DNA from: an uncultured Oscillospiraceae bacterium
GTDB lineage: Bacteria; Bacillota; Clostridia; Oscillospirales; Acutalibacteraceae
Assembly (NCBI GenBank): GCA_905198295.1
Contig: CAJKBW010000011.1
Span: 1-46,959, forward strand
DNA length: 46,959 bases
Direction of reading: 5' to 3'
The position numbers and the translations under genes are program-made. Under the pieces are notes generated by a model. The model searched no databases. It worked only from the letters and a program-made list of their open reading frames with translations, and was not told where the DNA came from. This document shows positions 30,772 through 39,788 of the stretch, one piece after another (position 1 is the first letter of the stretch; every line of letters starts with the position of its first letter).

Positions 30772-32553
30772 GTGGCGGAAACTTTGAAGGGTATGAAACG
30801 CACCCATTACTGCGGTCAGCTGCGTGCGGAGCACGAGGGAATGCCGGTGACGGTATGCGGCTGGGTGCAGCGGCAGCGCGATCTGGGACAGCTGATTTTT
30901 GTGGATCTGCGCGACCGCAGCGGCATTGTGCAGCTGGCGTTTGACGAAGGCACAGACCGGGCGGTGTTCGACAAGGCGGCCGGAGTGCGCGGCGAATATG
31001 TGCTGGCCGCACGCGGGACGGTGCGCATCCGTTCGGCCAAAAATCCCGAGCTGCCGACCGGTGATGTGGAAATTGCGGTTGAGGAGCTGCGGGTGCTGAA
31101 CAAAGCGGAGACGCCTCCGTTCGAGATTGTGGAGAACTGCCAGACGGCGGAGTCCACCCGATTGAAGTATCGCTATCTGGACCTGCGCCGCCCCGATCTG
31201 CAGAAAAACATTTTGATGCGGCACCGGATTGCCAAGGTGACCCGCGATTATTTTGACGAACAGGGTTTCATCGAGCTGGAAACCCCGATGCTGATCCGGT
31301 CCACGCCGGAAGGCGCGCGGGACTTTCTGGTGCCGTCCCGGCTGCACCCGGGCGAGTTCTATGCGCTGCCGCAGTCGCCGCAGCTGTACAAACAGCTGTC
31401 GATGGTGGCGGGCTTCGATCGGTATATGCAGCTCGCGCGCTGCTTCCGCGATGAAGACCTGCGTGCCGACCGCCAGCCTGAGTTTACCCAGATCGATTTG
31501 GAGATGTCCTTCGTGGATGTGGAGGACGTGCTCGCGATCGGGGAAGGCTTTATGGCGACGGTGTTTGAAAAGGTGCTTGGCGAGAAAATTCCGCTGCCGC
31601 TGCCCCGGCTGACGTATACTGAGGCGATGGAACGCTACGGCTCTGACAAGCCCGATACCCGCTTCGGTATGGAGTTGATTGACCTGACAGCGGCGGTGAA
31701 GGATTGCGGCTTTGGTGTGTTTAAATCAGCTATTGAAGGCGGCGGTACGGTGCGGGCCATCACTGCCAAAGGCGGCGCATCGGTGCTTTCCCGCAAGGAG
31801 ATGGATAAGCTGACCGAATTTGTCCGGGGCATCGGGGCCAAGGGTCTCGCATGGGTGCGCCTTACCCCCGACGGCACGGCGTCCTCCTTTGGCAAATTCC
31901 TTACCGAAGAAGAGATGACGGCACTGCTCACGACTGTGGGCGCCGAAACCGGCGACGCGGTGCTGATCATCGCGGACACGGTGAAAAAGCATGTGCTCAC
32001 GACGCTTGGTGCGTTGCGGCTGGAGGTGGCCAACCGTTTGCAGATTGAACGCAGCGGCTACAATCTGCTGTGGATTACCGAGTTCCCGTTCTTCGAGTAC
32101 GACGAGGAGGCCGGGCAGTATGTGGCGATGCACCATCCTTTCACGTCGCCGCTCGACGAGTGCATTCCGTATCTCGACACCGCGCCGGAAAAGGTGTTCG
32201 CTAAAGCATACGATCTGGTGCTCAACGGCATTGAGCTGGCGAGCGGATCTATCCGCATTACCGATCCGGAGCTGCAGGGACGGATGTTCCGCGCGCTGGG
32301 GTTGTCCGATGAGGAGGCACACGAGAAATTCGGCTTCCTGACCGACGCATTCCGCTACGGCGCGCCGCCGCACGGCGGCATGGGCATCGGCCTCGACCGG
32401 CTGGTGATGCAGATGCTTGGTGCCCCCACGCTGCGCGACGTCGTGGCGTTCCCGAAGGTGCAGAATATGACCGAACTGATGACCGAATGCCCGGCGGAGG
32501 TGGACGACGCGCAGCTGCGTGATCTCGGGATTACGGTGCTGCCGAAGGTATAA
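30772..32553 (+). CDS. aspS: Aspartyl-tRNA synthetase, bacterial type
   Basis: A 593-residue bacterial-type AspRS: N-terminal OB-fold anticodon-binding domain (about 12-105, TVCGWVQRQRDLGQLIFVDL), catalytic core with FIELETPMLIRSTPEGARDF, YALPQSPQLYKQLSMVAGFD, CFRDEDLRADRQPEFTQIDL (motif 2), the bacterial GAD insert in the middle (about 285-425), and GMGIGLDRLVMQM (motif 3). The GTG at 30772 follows GGGAAGGAA; the frame is open to 30751. Whether it is discriminating or also charges tRNA(Asn) cannot be told here. Confidence 0.97.
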   Translation: MAETLKGMKRTHYCGQLRAEHEGMPVTVCGWVQRQRDLGQLIFVDLRDRSGIVQLAFDEGTDRAVFDKAAGVRGEYVLAARGTVRIRSAKNPELPTGDVEIAVEELRVLNKAETPPFEIVENCQTAESTRLKYRYLDLRRPDLQKNILMRHRIAKVTRDYFDEQGFIELETPMLIRSTPEGARDFLVPSRLHPGEFYALPQSPQLYKQLSMVAGFDRYMQLARCFRDEDLRADRQPEFTQIDLEMSFVDVEDVLAIGEGFMATVFEKVLGEKIPLPLPRLTYTEAMERYGSDKPDTRFGMELIDLTAAVKDCGFGVFKSAIEGGGTVRAITAKGGASVLSRKEMDKLTEFVRGIGAKGLAWVRLTPDGTASSFGKFLTEEEMTALLTTVGAETGDAVLIIADTVKKHVLTTLGALRLEVANRLQIERSGYNLLWITEFPFFEYDEEAGQYVAMHHPFTSPLDECIPYLDTAPEKVFAKAYDLVLNGIELASGSIRITDPELQGRMFRALGLSDEEAHEKFGFLTDAFRYGAPPHGGMGIGLDRLVMQMLGAPTLRDVVAFPKVQNMTELMTECPAEVDDAQLRDLGITVLPKV

Positions 32554-32582
32554 CCGCCTGTTTTGGCGAAAGGGTGAAGGCT

Positions 32583-33083
32583 ATGGCAATGCAGCTGATT
32601 CCGGTAACCGATGAACAGCGCATCCGGCTGGTGGCGGAGATCGCCGACCGGGTGTGGCACGAGCATTATGCAGGGATTTTGGAAAAACCGCAGATCGACT
32701 ATATGGTTGAGAAATTTCAGTCCGCTGATTCGATCGCGCAGCAGATTCGCGAGCAGGGCTACCGCTATTACCTGATGCAGGACGGCGACGGTTTCGCGGG
32801 GTATACCGCGGTGCAGGTGGGCGACGGTCGGCTATTTCTGAGCAAGCTGTATATCGATGCCGCCTGCCGCGGACGGGGCTACGCCCGGCAGACGCTGTGT
32901 TTCCTGGAGGAGCGTTGCCGCGAAAACGGACTGGAGACGATCTGGCTGACGGTCAACCGCCATAACGCTGGTTCCATTGCGGCGTATGAGAAGATGGGCT
33001 TTGTGAAAATACGAGAGCAGGCCGCGGACATCGGCGGCGGCTTCGTGATGGATGATTTTATTATGGAAAAGTCCGTAAAATAA
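32583..33083 (+). CDS. GNAT-family N-acetyltransferase
   Basis: A 166-residue GNAT protein: a first strand MQLIPVTDEQRIRLVAEIAD, YYLMQDGDGFAGYTAVQVG, then LFLSKLYIDAACRGRGYARQ, the acetyl-CoA-binding RGRGYA loop (motif A), and WLTVNRHNAGSIAAYEKMGF (motif B). The target could be an antibiotic, a polyamine, a small amine or a protein; nothing in the sequence decides. It starts 29 bp after aspS, most likely on the same transcript. Confidence 0.88.
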   Translation: MAMQLIPVTDEQRIRLVAEIADRVWHEHYAGILEKPQIDYMVEKFQSADSIAQQIREQGYRYYLMQDGDGFAGYTAVQVGDGRLFLSKLYIDAACRGRGYARQTLCFLEERCRENGLETIWLTVNRHNAGSIAAYEKMGFVKIREQAADIGGGFVMDDFIMEKSVK

Positions 33084-33085
33084 TA

Positions 33086-33137
33086 GCCAATGCAAAACCC
33101 CGCCCGGTCGTTTGTCCGGGCGGGGTTTTGCATTGGC
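33086..33137. terminator. 22-bp perfect terminator hairpin
   Basis: The 22-base arms 33086-33107 and 33116-33137 pair perfectly around an 8-nt loop; TTTT/AAAA tracts inside the stem make it work on both strands. It ends the hisS-aspS-GNAT transcript and can also stop the convergent nadABC message. The stretch 33138-33286 has no other feature I can support. Confidence 0.93.
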
Positions 33138-33286
33138 TAAAGGAAAAATTGTGTGCTCCGTCCGGTGGAGTGCGCCGCCGTTTAAAACAGGGCGGCGGAA
33201 CACACGCCAAACAGCAGCATGGTGCATCTTGCGTGCAGCAAACGGCACGCAATACTGCTGCGCAGATTGTTTTGCGCGTTTTGGGT

Positions 33287-34123
33287 TCATTTAATCTTCA
33301 TCGAGATGTCCAGCGCCTTGACTGAGTGGGTGAGCGCGCCGATCGAGATGATATCCACGCCGGTTTCGGCCACCTGCCGCAGCGTTTCTGCGGTGATGCC
33401 GCCGCTCGCTTCTAGTGGCACACGGCCGGCCGCCAGCTCCACCGCACGACGCATATCTTCGCAGCTCATGTTGTCGAGCATGATGATGTCGGCACCGGCT
33501 GCCAGCGCTTCCTTCACCTCGTCGAGATTGCGGGTTTCCACCTCAAGCTTGACCATGTGGCCGAGCCTGCTGCGCAGGGCGTTGACCGCTGGGGTAATGC
33601 CGCCGGCCGCGTCGATGTGGTTATCCTTGAGCATCGCGCCGTCCGAGAGGTTGAACCGGTGGTTTTTGCCGCCGCCCACCGTGACCGCGTATTTTTGCAG
33701 CGCACGAAGTCCCGGCAGGGTTTTCCGGGTGTCGGTGATGGTGGCGCGGGTGCCCTCCACCAGTTTCACGGCGCGGTTGGTGGCGCTGGCGATACCGGAG
33801 AGATGCTGCAGCAGGTTGAGCGCCGTGCGTTCGCCCTTGAGCAGAAACCGGGTGCTGCCCTCACACTCCGCGAGCACGTCACCCGGCTTAACCGGATCGC
33901 CGTCCTGCACATATACGCGGCAGGTGAAGCTGTCGTCGAGCAGGGTGAATACCCGCATGGCGATTTCCATGCCGCACACGACCCCTTCCGCCTTCGCAAG
34001 AAAACGGGCGGTGGATCGGCTGTCCGCCGGGATCATCAGGTCGGTGGTGGTGTCGAGATAATGGATATCCTCCTTGAGCGCGGTGGTGATGATGTCATCC
34101 ACCGCAAAACGCGGCAGCAGCAT
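33287..34123 (-). CDS. nadC: Nicotinate-nucleotide pyrophosphorylase (carboxylating)
   Basis: A 278-residue quinolinate phosphoribosyltransferase: LKEDIHYLDTTTDLMIPAD, FLLKGERTALNLLQHLSGIA, TRKTLPGLRALQKYAV (the catalytic TRKT-P-G-L-R motif), GGGKNHRFNLSDGAMLKDNH and VPLEASGGITAETL. It makes nicotinate mononucleotide from quinolinate and PRPP. The true start is ATG 34123 behind AAAGGAGG; the open frame to 34606 overlaps nadB and is not coding. Last gene of nadABC. Confidence 0.97.
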   Translation of the reverse strand: MLLPRFAVDDIITTALKEDIHYLDTTTDLMIPADSRSTARFLAKAEGVVCGMEIAMRVFTLLDDSFTCRVYVQDGDPVKPGDVLAECEGSTRFLLKGERTALNLLQHLSGIASATNRAVKLVEGTRATITDTRKTLPGLRALQKYAVTVGGGKNHRFNLSDGAMLKDNHIDAAGGITPAVNALRSRLGHMVKLEVETRNLDEVKEALAAGADIIMLDNMSCEDMRRAVELAAGRVPLEASGGITAETLRQVAETGVDIISIGALTHSVKALDISMKIK

Positions 34124-34151
34124 GCTGTCGTCCTCCTTTATGCCTGAATTT

Positions 34152-35648
34152 TTATTTGTTTTCCAGGGTCTGCTGCATCGGGCGGATGACGTTTTCCACC
34201 ACCTCGCGCAGCACGATAGTGCACACGGTGGCCAGACTTTTTGCCTCGATGTAGTCGCGGGTGAGCGCATAACCGCCGTCCCGAAGCTCGCGCAGGATGC
34301 CTTCCGCCTCCGCCAGCCCTTTTTCCACTGCATCGTAATCGGGGATGACGAACCACGCCTTCTGCATGATCTGCCGGATCGCAGTGCGGTATCCGTGCTC
34401 AAGCGGCCGGCCGCCGCGTGGGATCTCCGGCGCAGGAACGACCACACCGCTCGTTTCATGCCGCATCCGGCGGCTGATGTCGTAGGTGGTGCGGCGGGCG
34501 AAGACCAGCGCTTCGAGCAGCGAATTGCTCGCCAGCCGGTTGAGGCCGTGCACACCGGTGTGCGAGCATTCGCCCGCGGCATACAGCCGGTCGACAGTAG
34601 TGTCACCGTAAACGTTCACGTCGATGCCGCCCATCAGATAGTGCTGACAGGGAAACACCGGGATGTGCTCTCTGGTGATGTCCACCCCTTCCTCCAGACA
34701 GCGCTCGTAAATCATCGGGAAGCGATTGCGGATAAATTCCGGGCCGCGGAAGGTGATGTCCAGCGAAAAATCCTCACTGCCGGTGCGGGCGGCCTCCTTC
34801 ATGATGCTGCGCGAAACCACGTCGCGCGGCGCGAGCTCCCCGCGCTCGTCGTAGCGCTCCATAAAGCGCTCGCCGGCGTTGTTGAGCAGCAGCGCCCCTT
34901 CGCCGCGCACCGCCTCCGAGATCAGGAAGCGTTCCCGGCCGGTGGCCGCCGCAAAGGCGGTCGGATGGAACTGGATCAACCGCAGGTTTTTGATCCGCGC
35001 CCCCAACTCGTGAGCGAGGGTGATGCCGTCGCCGGTCGCGATCGCGGAGTTGGTGGTGTACGGGTATACCCGGCCGATGCCGCCGGTGCACAAAATACAA
35101 TAGGAACAGGTCAGGGTGCGGTAATTCTCCTCCGCGTCGAGCAGCCCTGCCCAAAAGCCGCCGCGGCAGGGGGTAAGCGCGGCGAGCTGGGTGGATTCCA
35201 TAAAGGTGATGTTCGGCCGGTTCTGCGCGGCGGCCAGTAGCTTTTCGGTGATCTCCCGTCCGGTGGAATCCTTATGGTGAAGGATCCGCCTCCGGGAATG
35301 GCCGCCTTCGAGGGTCATGGAGATGTGCTGGTCGGTGTCACGGTCAAAATCGACCCCCATCTCCTTGATCAGCCGCAGCACGTCCTCCGGGCCTTCGTTG
35401 ACTAGAATCTCCAGACTGCGCAGGTCATTTTTATAGCCGCCCGCGATCAGGGTGTCGGCAATATGCAGGCGGTAATCGTCGTTGGTCTTATCCACCACGG
35501 CCGCCACGCCGCCCTGCGCGAGAAAGCTGTTGCACAGGGTCAGCTCCTTTTTCGACAGCACCAGCACCCGCACGGTTGGGTCGAAGTTGAGCGCAGCGTA
35601 CAGGCCTGCCACACCGCTGCCCGCAATCAGTACGTCATAGTCGTTCAT
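34152..35648 (-). CDS. nadB: L-aspartate oxidase
   Basis: A 498-residue FAD enzyme of the fumarate reductase/succinate dehydrogenase flavoprotein family: DYDVLIAGSGVAGLYAALNF (FAD-binding Rossmann), NSFLAQGGVAAVV, HSRRRILHHKDSTGREIT and the pattern FPCQHYLMGGIDVNVYGDTT, YAAGECSHTGVHGLNRLASN (active-site Arg/His). It oxidises aspartate to iminoaspartate, the substrate of NadA. In anaerobes fumarate may be the electron acceptor. It starts 28 bp after nadA ends and is followed 28 bp later by nadC. Confidence 0.97.
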   Translation of the reverse strand: MNDYDVLIAGSGVAGLYAALNFDPTVRVLVLSKKELTLCNSFLAQGGVAAVVDKTNDDYRLHIADTLIAGGYKNDLRSLEILVNEGPEDVLRLIKEMGVDFDRDTDQHISMTLEGGHSRRRILHHKDSTGREITEKLLAAAQNRPNITFMESTQLAALTPCRGGFWAGLLDAEENYRTLTCSYCILCTGGIGRVYPYTTNSAIATGDGITLAHELGARIKNLRLIQFHPTAFAAATGRERFLISEAVRGEGALLLNNAGERFMERYDERGELAPRDVVSRSIMKEAARTGSEDFSLDITFRGPEFIRNRFPMIYERCLEEGVDITREHIPVFPCQHYLMGGIDVNVYGDTTVDRLYAAGECSHTGVHGLNRLASNSLLEALVFARRTTYDISRRMRHETSGVVVPAPEIPRGGRPLEHGYRTAIRQIMQKAWFVIPDYDAVEKGLAEAEGILRELRDGGYALTRDYIEAKSLATVCTIVLREVVENVIRPMQQTLENK

Positions 35649-35676
35649 TTCGGCGTTTCCCTTCCTTCCGGCGGGC

Positions 35677-36582
35677 TTAGCCGCCGTATTTGAGCATGTT
35701 TTCCAGGCTTCTGCGGGCGTCCCGCAGCAGGGCGGGCGAAAGGGTGATTTCTTCGCCGCCGCGGCCCTCCATGATCGCCGATAGGCTGGCCTCCGTGGTC
35801 AGCTTCATATCAGTGCAGGTGAGGGTTTCCCCGCACAGCTGGTGCAGCCGGCCGGGATATTCGGGCCCAAACTTATCCACCACGCCGCGTTCGGTGGCGA
35901 CCAGGATTTCCGTTTGGGTGGAGTGTATGTAGCTGATAATATCCGCGGTAGAGCCGACCATGTCGGCGAGCGCCACCGCCTCGGGACGGCATTCCGGGTG
36001 CATGGCCACCTTCGCCTGCGGGTACTGCACCTTGGCGGCGAGCACGTCGGCCGCGGTGAGCGCATGATGCACAGGGCAGTAGCCGTCCCAGGTGATAATC
36101 TCTTTTTCCGGCACCTGCCGACGCACAAAGGCGCCGAGGTTCTGGTCAGGGATGAACAGAACCCGTTTTTGCGGCAGGGCTTTGACGATGCGCACTGCCG
36201 AGGAGGAGGTCACGCACACGTCACATACCGCCTTGAGTTCGGCGGTGGTGTTGATATAGGCGACCACGGCGGCGTCCGGGTTTTCCTGACGGAATTTCAC
36301 CACCCGTTCCGGAGCGATCTGCCGCGCCATCGGACAGTCGGCGTTCGGTTCCGCGAGGATTACCCGCTTATCCGGCGACAGGATCTTGATTCCCTCCGCC
36401 ATAAAGCGAACACCGCACATAATGACCGTTTCGGCATCGGTCGCCGCGGCCTTCTTGGCCAGCGCGTAGCTGTCCCCGACGATGTCGGCAACGGCCTGGA
36501 TCTCCGGTGCCTGATAGGTGTGCGCGGCGATAACGGCGTGGTGGGACGCCTTATAGCGTGCGATAGCCTGCGCAAATTCCAT
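35677..36582 (-). CDS. nadA: Quinolinate synthase
   Basis: A 301-residue 4Fe-4S enzyme: IAAHTYQAPEIQAVADIVGD, TVIMCGVRFMAEGIKILSP (cluster Cys), NADCPMARQIAPE, DVCVTSSSAVRIV (cluster Cys), HPECRPEAVALADMVGST and the C-terminal QLCGETLTCTDMKLTTEA (third Cys). It condenses iminoaspartate with dihydroxyacetone phosphate to quinolinate. Length matches the short bacterial form. It is first in nadABC, behind a promoter at 36776-36805 and a leader of about 190 nt. Confidence 0.97.
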   Translation of the reverse strand: MEFAQAIARYKASHHAVIAAHTYQAPEIQAVADIVGDSYALAKKAAATDAETVIMCGVRFMAEGIKILSPDKRVILAEPNADCPMARQIAPERVVKFRQENPDAAVVAYINTTAELKAVCDVCVTSSSAVRIVKALPQKRVLFIPDQNLGAFVRRQVPEKEIITWDGYCPVHHALTAADVLAAKVQYPQAKVAMHPECRPEAVALADMVGSTADIISYIHSTQTEILVATERGVVDKFGPEYPGRLHQLCGETLTCTDMKLTTEASLSAIMEGRGGEEITLSPALLRDARRSLENMLKYGG

Positions 36583-36769
36583 AGGTTTTATGCCCCCTCA
36601 TCTGTGCGGGCGGCCGCAGCCGCCGCGAAAGCAGTCGAATTTTTGTTTTTATTAAACCACAAGGCGGTACACAGCGCCGCCCACCTTAGTTCCGGAACGG
36701 CTCCGACCGTTTCGGAGTGGTTCAATGTCCTTTGCGCCGTGGGGAAGCCGTTCTTTCCGTTTACGGCGT
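36583..36769 (-). promoter_or_regulatory. Structured 5' leader of nadABC
   Basis: The leader from about 36769 to the nadA start can fold: CTCCG/CGGAG stem with an AAACGGT loop inside an outer CCAC/GTGG stem (about 36675-36720), then a GGCGG/CCGCC stem (about 36663-36684), and a self-complementary GTTCCGGAAC. It matches no riboswitch I know, including the described NAD classes. No ORF is supported here; it fills most of the 394-bp gap before the Gfo gene. Confidence 0.45.
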
Positions 36770-36775
36770 AAGGTT

Positions 36776-36805
36776 ATTATACCACACTGTTCCGGAAGTT
36801 GCCAA
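36776..36805 (-). promoter_or_regulatory. Promoter of nadABC
   Basis: Minus-strand TTGGCA (36805-36800) and TATAAT (36781-36776) with 18-base spacing. Transcription would start near 36769. Confidence 0.68.
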
Positions 36806-36926
36806 CGGTGTGCCGGACCTGTCCGCCGAATTTTTGCACATGCTGCCGCGGACAAATGGGAAGATTGACCAAGGGAGCGCGAAACGTCGAAAACCGGGAC
36901 ACCGGCTGACCATATCTTCGATGATA

Positions 36927-36963
36927 AAAAACCCGGCAGGCCTTTCAGGCCTGCCGGGTTTTT
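36927..36963. terminator. Bidirectional terminator after the Gfo/Idh/MocA gene
   Basis: AAAAACCCGGCAGGCCT (36927-36943) and AGGCCTGCCGGGTTTTT (36947-36963) form a 17-bp perfect stem with a 3-nt loop and T tracts on both strands. Confidence 0.92.
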
Positions 36964-36976
36964 GTGCTTTCTGCTG

Positions 36977-38158
36977 TTACCATTTGACCTTCCAGCGGTG
37001 GCTGTACTGCCCGGCATCACTGCTCAGGCGGGAAACAAACGACGGCTGCCGGCCGGAAGCATCGATGCGCTCCTGCAGAAGGTGGTCAAACGCCTCTCCG
37101 TCCGGAGGCACTGGCACAAAACCGCCGCCTGTCCAGCTGGACAGGTGAATGGCGTTGGAAATGCGCAGGCCATTGATCCCTTCTTCACCCGGCGCGAGCA
37201 GCGGTTCGCCGTACAGAACCGCGCGGGTGAAATTCTGTAAAATACCGTTGTGTGCCGGACCTTCGCCGTCCGGCTGGTATTCGGTGTAGGTATATTTTGG
37301 TGCGCCGAAACCGGCTGGGGCTGAAAAGCAGAAGTCCCGCTCCGGCTGTTCCAGCTCCCAGAACTTCAGCACGCCGTCCTCGATGACGATTTTCCCGCGG
37401 TCGCCGGACATCTCCAGCCGGTTGGTGCCGGGGCATTCGCCGGTTGTCGCGATAAAGGTGGCCGTGCCGCCGTCCTCGTATTCGGCATAGGCGGTCACAT
37501 CGTCCTCCACCTCGATGTGGTGGTAGCGTCCATATCCGCAGTCCGCCCGGATGCGCGTGGGCATACCGTAAATCCACTGCCACAGGTCGAGGTTGTGCGG
37601 GCACTGGTTGATCAGTACGCCGCCGCCCTCGCCCGCCCAGCTCGCCCGCCAGGAACCGGAGTCGTAATACGCCTGGGTGCGGTACCAGTTGGTGATGATC
37701 CACACCAGCCGCTTGCGTCGCCCAAGACGGCCGGCCTGCAGGAGTTCTTTTGCGCGCGCAAACAAAGGGTTGGTGCGCTGATTATACATGATACCGAACA
37801 CGGTGCCGGCTGCTTTCGCGGCGTCGAGCACCGCGCTCGCCCGCCGGGCGGATACCCCGAGCGGCTTTTCGGTAAGTACATGCAGCCCGCGGGCAAACGC
37901 CGCTTCGGCCATCGGCGGGTGGGCGTAATGCGGCGCAGCGATCAGCACCGCGTCCAGCTTTGCTTCGGCGAGCATGTCCTCATAATCCGTATAGCACGGC
38001 ACGCCCGGGAGGTGCTGTGCCGCCCAGCGGCATTTCGCCTCGTCGATATCACACACCGCCGCCAGCGTCAGTCCCTCGATTCTGCCGGCATACACGCTCA
38101 CCGCATGGGCACTGCCCATATTGCCGATACCCACGATGCCGATGCGTATCTTTTCCAT
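36977..38158 (-). CDS. Gfo/Idh/MocA-family oxidoreductase
   Basis: A 393-residue NAD(P)-dependent oxidoreductase: RIGIVGIGNMGSAHAVSVYA (Rossmann loop), DAVLIAAPHYAHPPMAEAA, HVLTEKPLGVSARRASAVLD (catalytic Lys in EKPLG) and EGGGVLINQCPHNLDLWQWI (the conserved GGG...H..D segment). These enzymes oxidise or reduce sugars, inositols or related alcohols, or open glycosides; the substrate is unknown. It stands alone with a downstream terminator. The upstream 117-bp gap to the MBL gene has only a weak -10 (TATACC) and no gene. Confidence 0.88.
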   Translation of the reverse strand: MEKIRIGIVGIGNMGSAHAVSVYAGRIEGLTLAAVCDIDEAKCRWAAQHLPGVPCYTDYEDMLAEAKLDAVLIAAPHYAHPPMAEAAFARGLHVLTEKPLGVSARRASAVLDAAKAAGTVFGIMYNQRTNPLFARAKELLQAGRLGRRKRLVWIITNWYRTQAYYDSGSWRASWAGEGGGVLINQCPHNLDLWQWIYGMPTRIRADCGYGRYHHIEVEDDVTAYAEYEDGGTATFIATTGECPGTNRLEMSGDRGKIVIEDGVLKFWELEQPERDFCFSAPAGFGAPKYTYTEYQPDGEGPAHNGILQNFTRAVLYGEPLLAPGEEGINGLRISNAIHLSSWTGGGFVPVPPDGEAFDHLLQERIDASGRQPSFVSRLSSDAGQYSHRWKVKW

Positions 38159-38275
38159 TGCGGATCATCCTTTCGCCCTGCGGCGCTGTTCTGGTTACGG
38201 TATACCATGTTTTGCCGCCGGCCGCCATTGCCGGTATGGGGCAAAGGATTGCAAATCTGGCGGAATGCGGCGGGA

Positions 38276-39061
38276 TCAGACCTCCAGCGACAGCCCGTCG
38301 AAGGCTGCGTACATTCCGTCGCGTGCGAGAATTTCCTGTGTTTCAGCATGCGGCCGGTGCAGCGTGCGCGCCAGGTGGGACAGATAAATCCGTCCGTCCG
38401 GCGCAAACACCCCGAGTGGGCGCATCGACTTGAGCATCATCCGGATCATCGGGATGCTGTTGTGTGAGGCCAGCCGCTCATCGCCTTCATAATCGCCCAC
38501 CGTGCCGTCAAAAACAAACAGGTCGATCTGCCTGCCGACCAGAGCCACGAATGTGTCGGTGAGCAGCCAGCCGCCGTCGCAGCCGTAGAACAGCCGGCGG
38601 CCGTTTTTTTCGATCAGATAGTGCAGCGGCGTCTCGGGGGTTTCTTCCACCCGGTGGTTCGCCGCAAGCGGGGTGAGGGTGAGTGTATCGAGCTGTACCG
38701 GCTGTCCCGCAATCAGCGGGCACAGCAGGGTGCCGGGGACACCGGACACCCGTGCGCAGGCGTTCAGCTCGCACCAGATGCGCAGCGGTTCCTGCCGGTT
38801 TCCGACAACGACGTCAAGGGATCCTCGATCAAAATGATCCTCGTGGGTATGGGTAATGATCAGATCGGTGATCGCCTGCGGATCGGCACCGAGGATGCGC
38901 AGGGCTTCCGGCACGGTCGGGCCGCAGTCGATGAGGATGTGTCCGTCGAGCAGTGCGGCGGCATAGCGTCGGTGATCGGGGTCGAAGCGATCGGGGCAGA
39001 CAGCCTGGATCGCTTCTTTGTCCACATCGGCGGCGCAGGTACCCAGAAAGGTCAGCTGCAT
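38276..39061 (-). CDS. MBL-fold metallohydrolase
   Basis: A 261-residue metallo-beta-lactamase fold protein: MQLTFLGTCAADV at the start (PhnP-like), ALLDGHILIDCGPTVPEAL, DLIITHTHEDHFDRGSLDVV (the HxHxDH zinc motif), FYGCDGGWLL and a C-terminal IYLSHLARTLHRPH. Likely a phosphodiesterase or small-molecule hydrolase of the PhnP/ribonuclease Z branch; the substrate is unknown. ATG 39061 follows GAAGGAGGAG; the longer frame to 39121 overlaps the upstream gene. Its start is four bases after the VTT-protein stop, so the two are coupled. Confidence 0.85.
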   Translation of the reverse strand: MQLTFLGTCAADVDKEAIQAVCPDRFDPDHRRYAAALLDGHILIDCGPTVPEALRILGADPQAITDLIITHTHEDHFDRGSLDVVVGNRQEPLRIWCELNACARVSGVPGTLLCPLIAGQPVQLDTLTLTPLAANHRVEETPETPLHYLIEKNGRRLFYGCDGGWLLTDTFVALVGRQIDLFVFDGTVGDYEGDERLASHNSIPMIRMMLKSMRPLGVFAPDGRIYLSHLARTLHRPHAETQEILARDGMYAAFDGLSLEV

Positions 39062-39065
39062 GGAT

Positions 39066-39752
39066 TTACTCCTCCTTCGGTTTTTCACTCTTTTCCTTTT
39101 TTCCGAATTTCCGCTGTACAAACATGGCGATTACCAAAACAATCACCAATGCGCCGGCTGGGATAAGAAACTGCGGCGACAGGGGATCCTGCACGGCGCT
39201 GCCCATGAGGGTGACCGCGATCGCCTGCGGCGCACAGCCCACCATCGAGGCGATAAAAAACGGCCGGAACCGCACCTTATTTGCGCCGGCGATAAAGCTG
39301 ACCGGGTCGGTTGCCAGTCCCGGCATCAGCCGCAGCAGCGCGATGGTACCGAAATTGTTGAGTGTATCGGACTGCAGCACCCGATCGAGGGTACGGCTGC
39401 GTCCGCGCAGCCGATCCAGCAGCGGGAGCAGCAGACGGCTGCCGAAGCGCCGGCCCAGAAAATAATCCAGCGTAAATTCCAGCGACAGCCCGCCGCCGGT
39501 GACCAGAAAGGCGGCCAGAGGCGAAAACAGCAGACCGGTGATCAGGTAGACCAGCGGCTGCGGCAGGAACACCATCGTCACCGCCTTGAGCAGGTACAGG
39601 AACACCACGATCGGGATCGTCCACAGCGAATTTTTGTACCGCTCGGCAAAGGCGTTGACATCCATGCGCAGCAGCTGCAGCACCAGCAGCAGTGCAATCA
39701 GCACCACCAGCGCCGCTACGGCGCCGAACCAGAATTTATAGCGCTTTTTCAC
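39066..39752 (-). CDS. TVP38/TMEM64 (VTT-domain) membrane protein
   Basis: A 228-residue polytopic membrane protein with the VTT domain of the DedA/TMEM64 type: an N-terminal membrane segment (about 8-27), FLPQPLVYLITGLLFSPLAA, GGGLSLEFTLDYFLGRRFG (the reentrant Gly-rich and YxxGRRFG signature), LLRLMPGLATDPVSFIAGA and PLSPQFLIPAGALVIVLVIA. Bacterial members move undecaprenyl or phosphatidyl lipids across the membrane; the substrate here is unknown. A highly charged C-terminal tail (KKEKSEKPKEE) is typical. Confidence 0.88.
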   Translation of the reverse strand: MKKRYKFWFGAVAALVVLIALLLVLQLLRMDVNAFAERYKNSLWTIPIVVFLYLLKAVTMVFLPQPLVYLITGLLFSPLAAFLVTGGGLSLEFTLDYFLGRRFGSRLLLPLLDRLRGRSRTLDRVLQSDTLNNFGTIALLRLMPGLATDPVSFIAGANKVRFRPFFIASMVGCAPQAIAVTLMGSAVQDPLSPQFLIPAGALVIVLVIAMFVQRKFGKKEKSEKPKEE

Positions 39753-39788
39753 GTGGTTCCCCCTTTCGCCGCGGCGGTGTACTGTCGG

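Noticed and set aside
33287..34606. A longer nadC beginning at 34606
   Set aside because: The additional residues overlap nadB and are not family-like; ATG 34123 has AAAGGAGG and gives the normal length.
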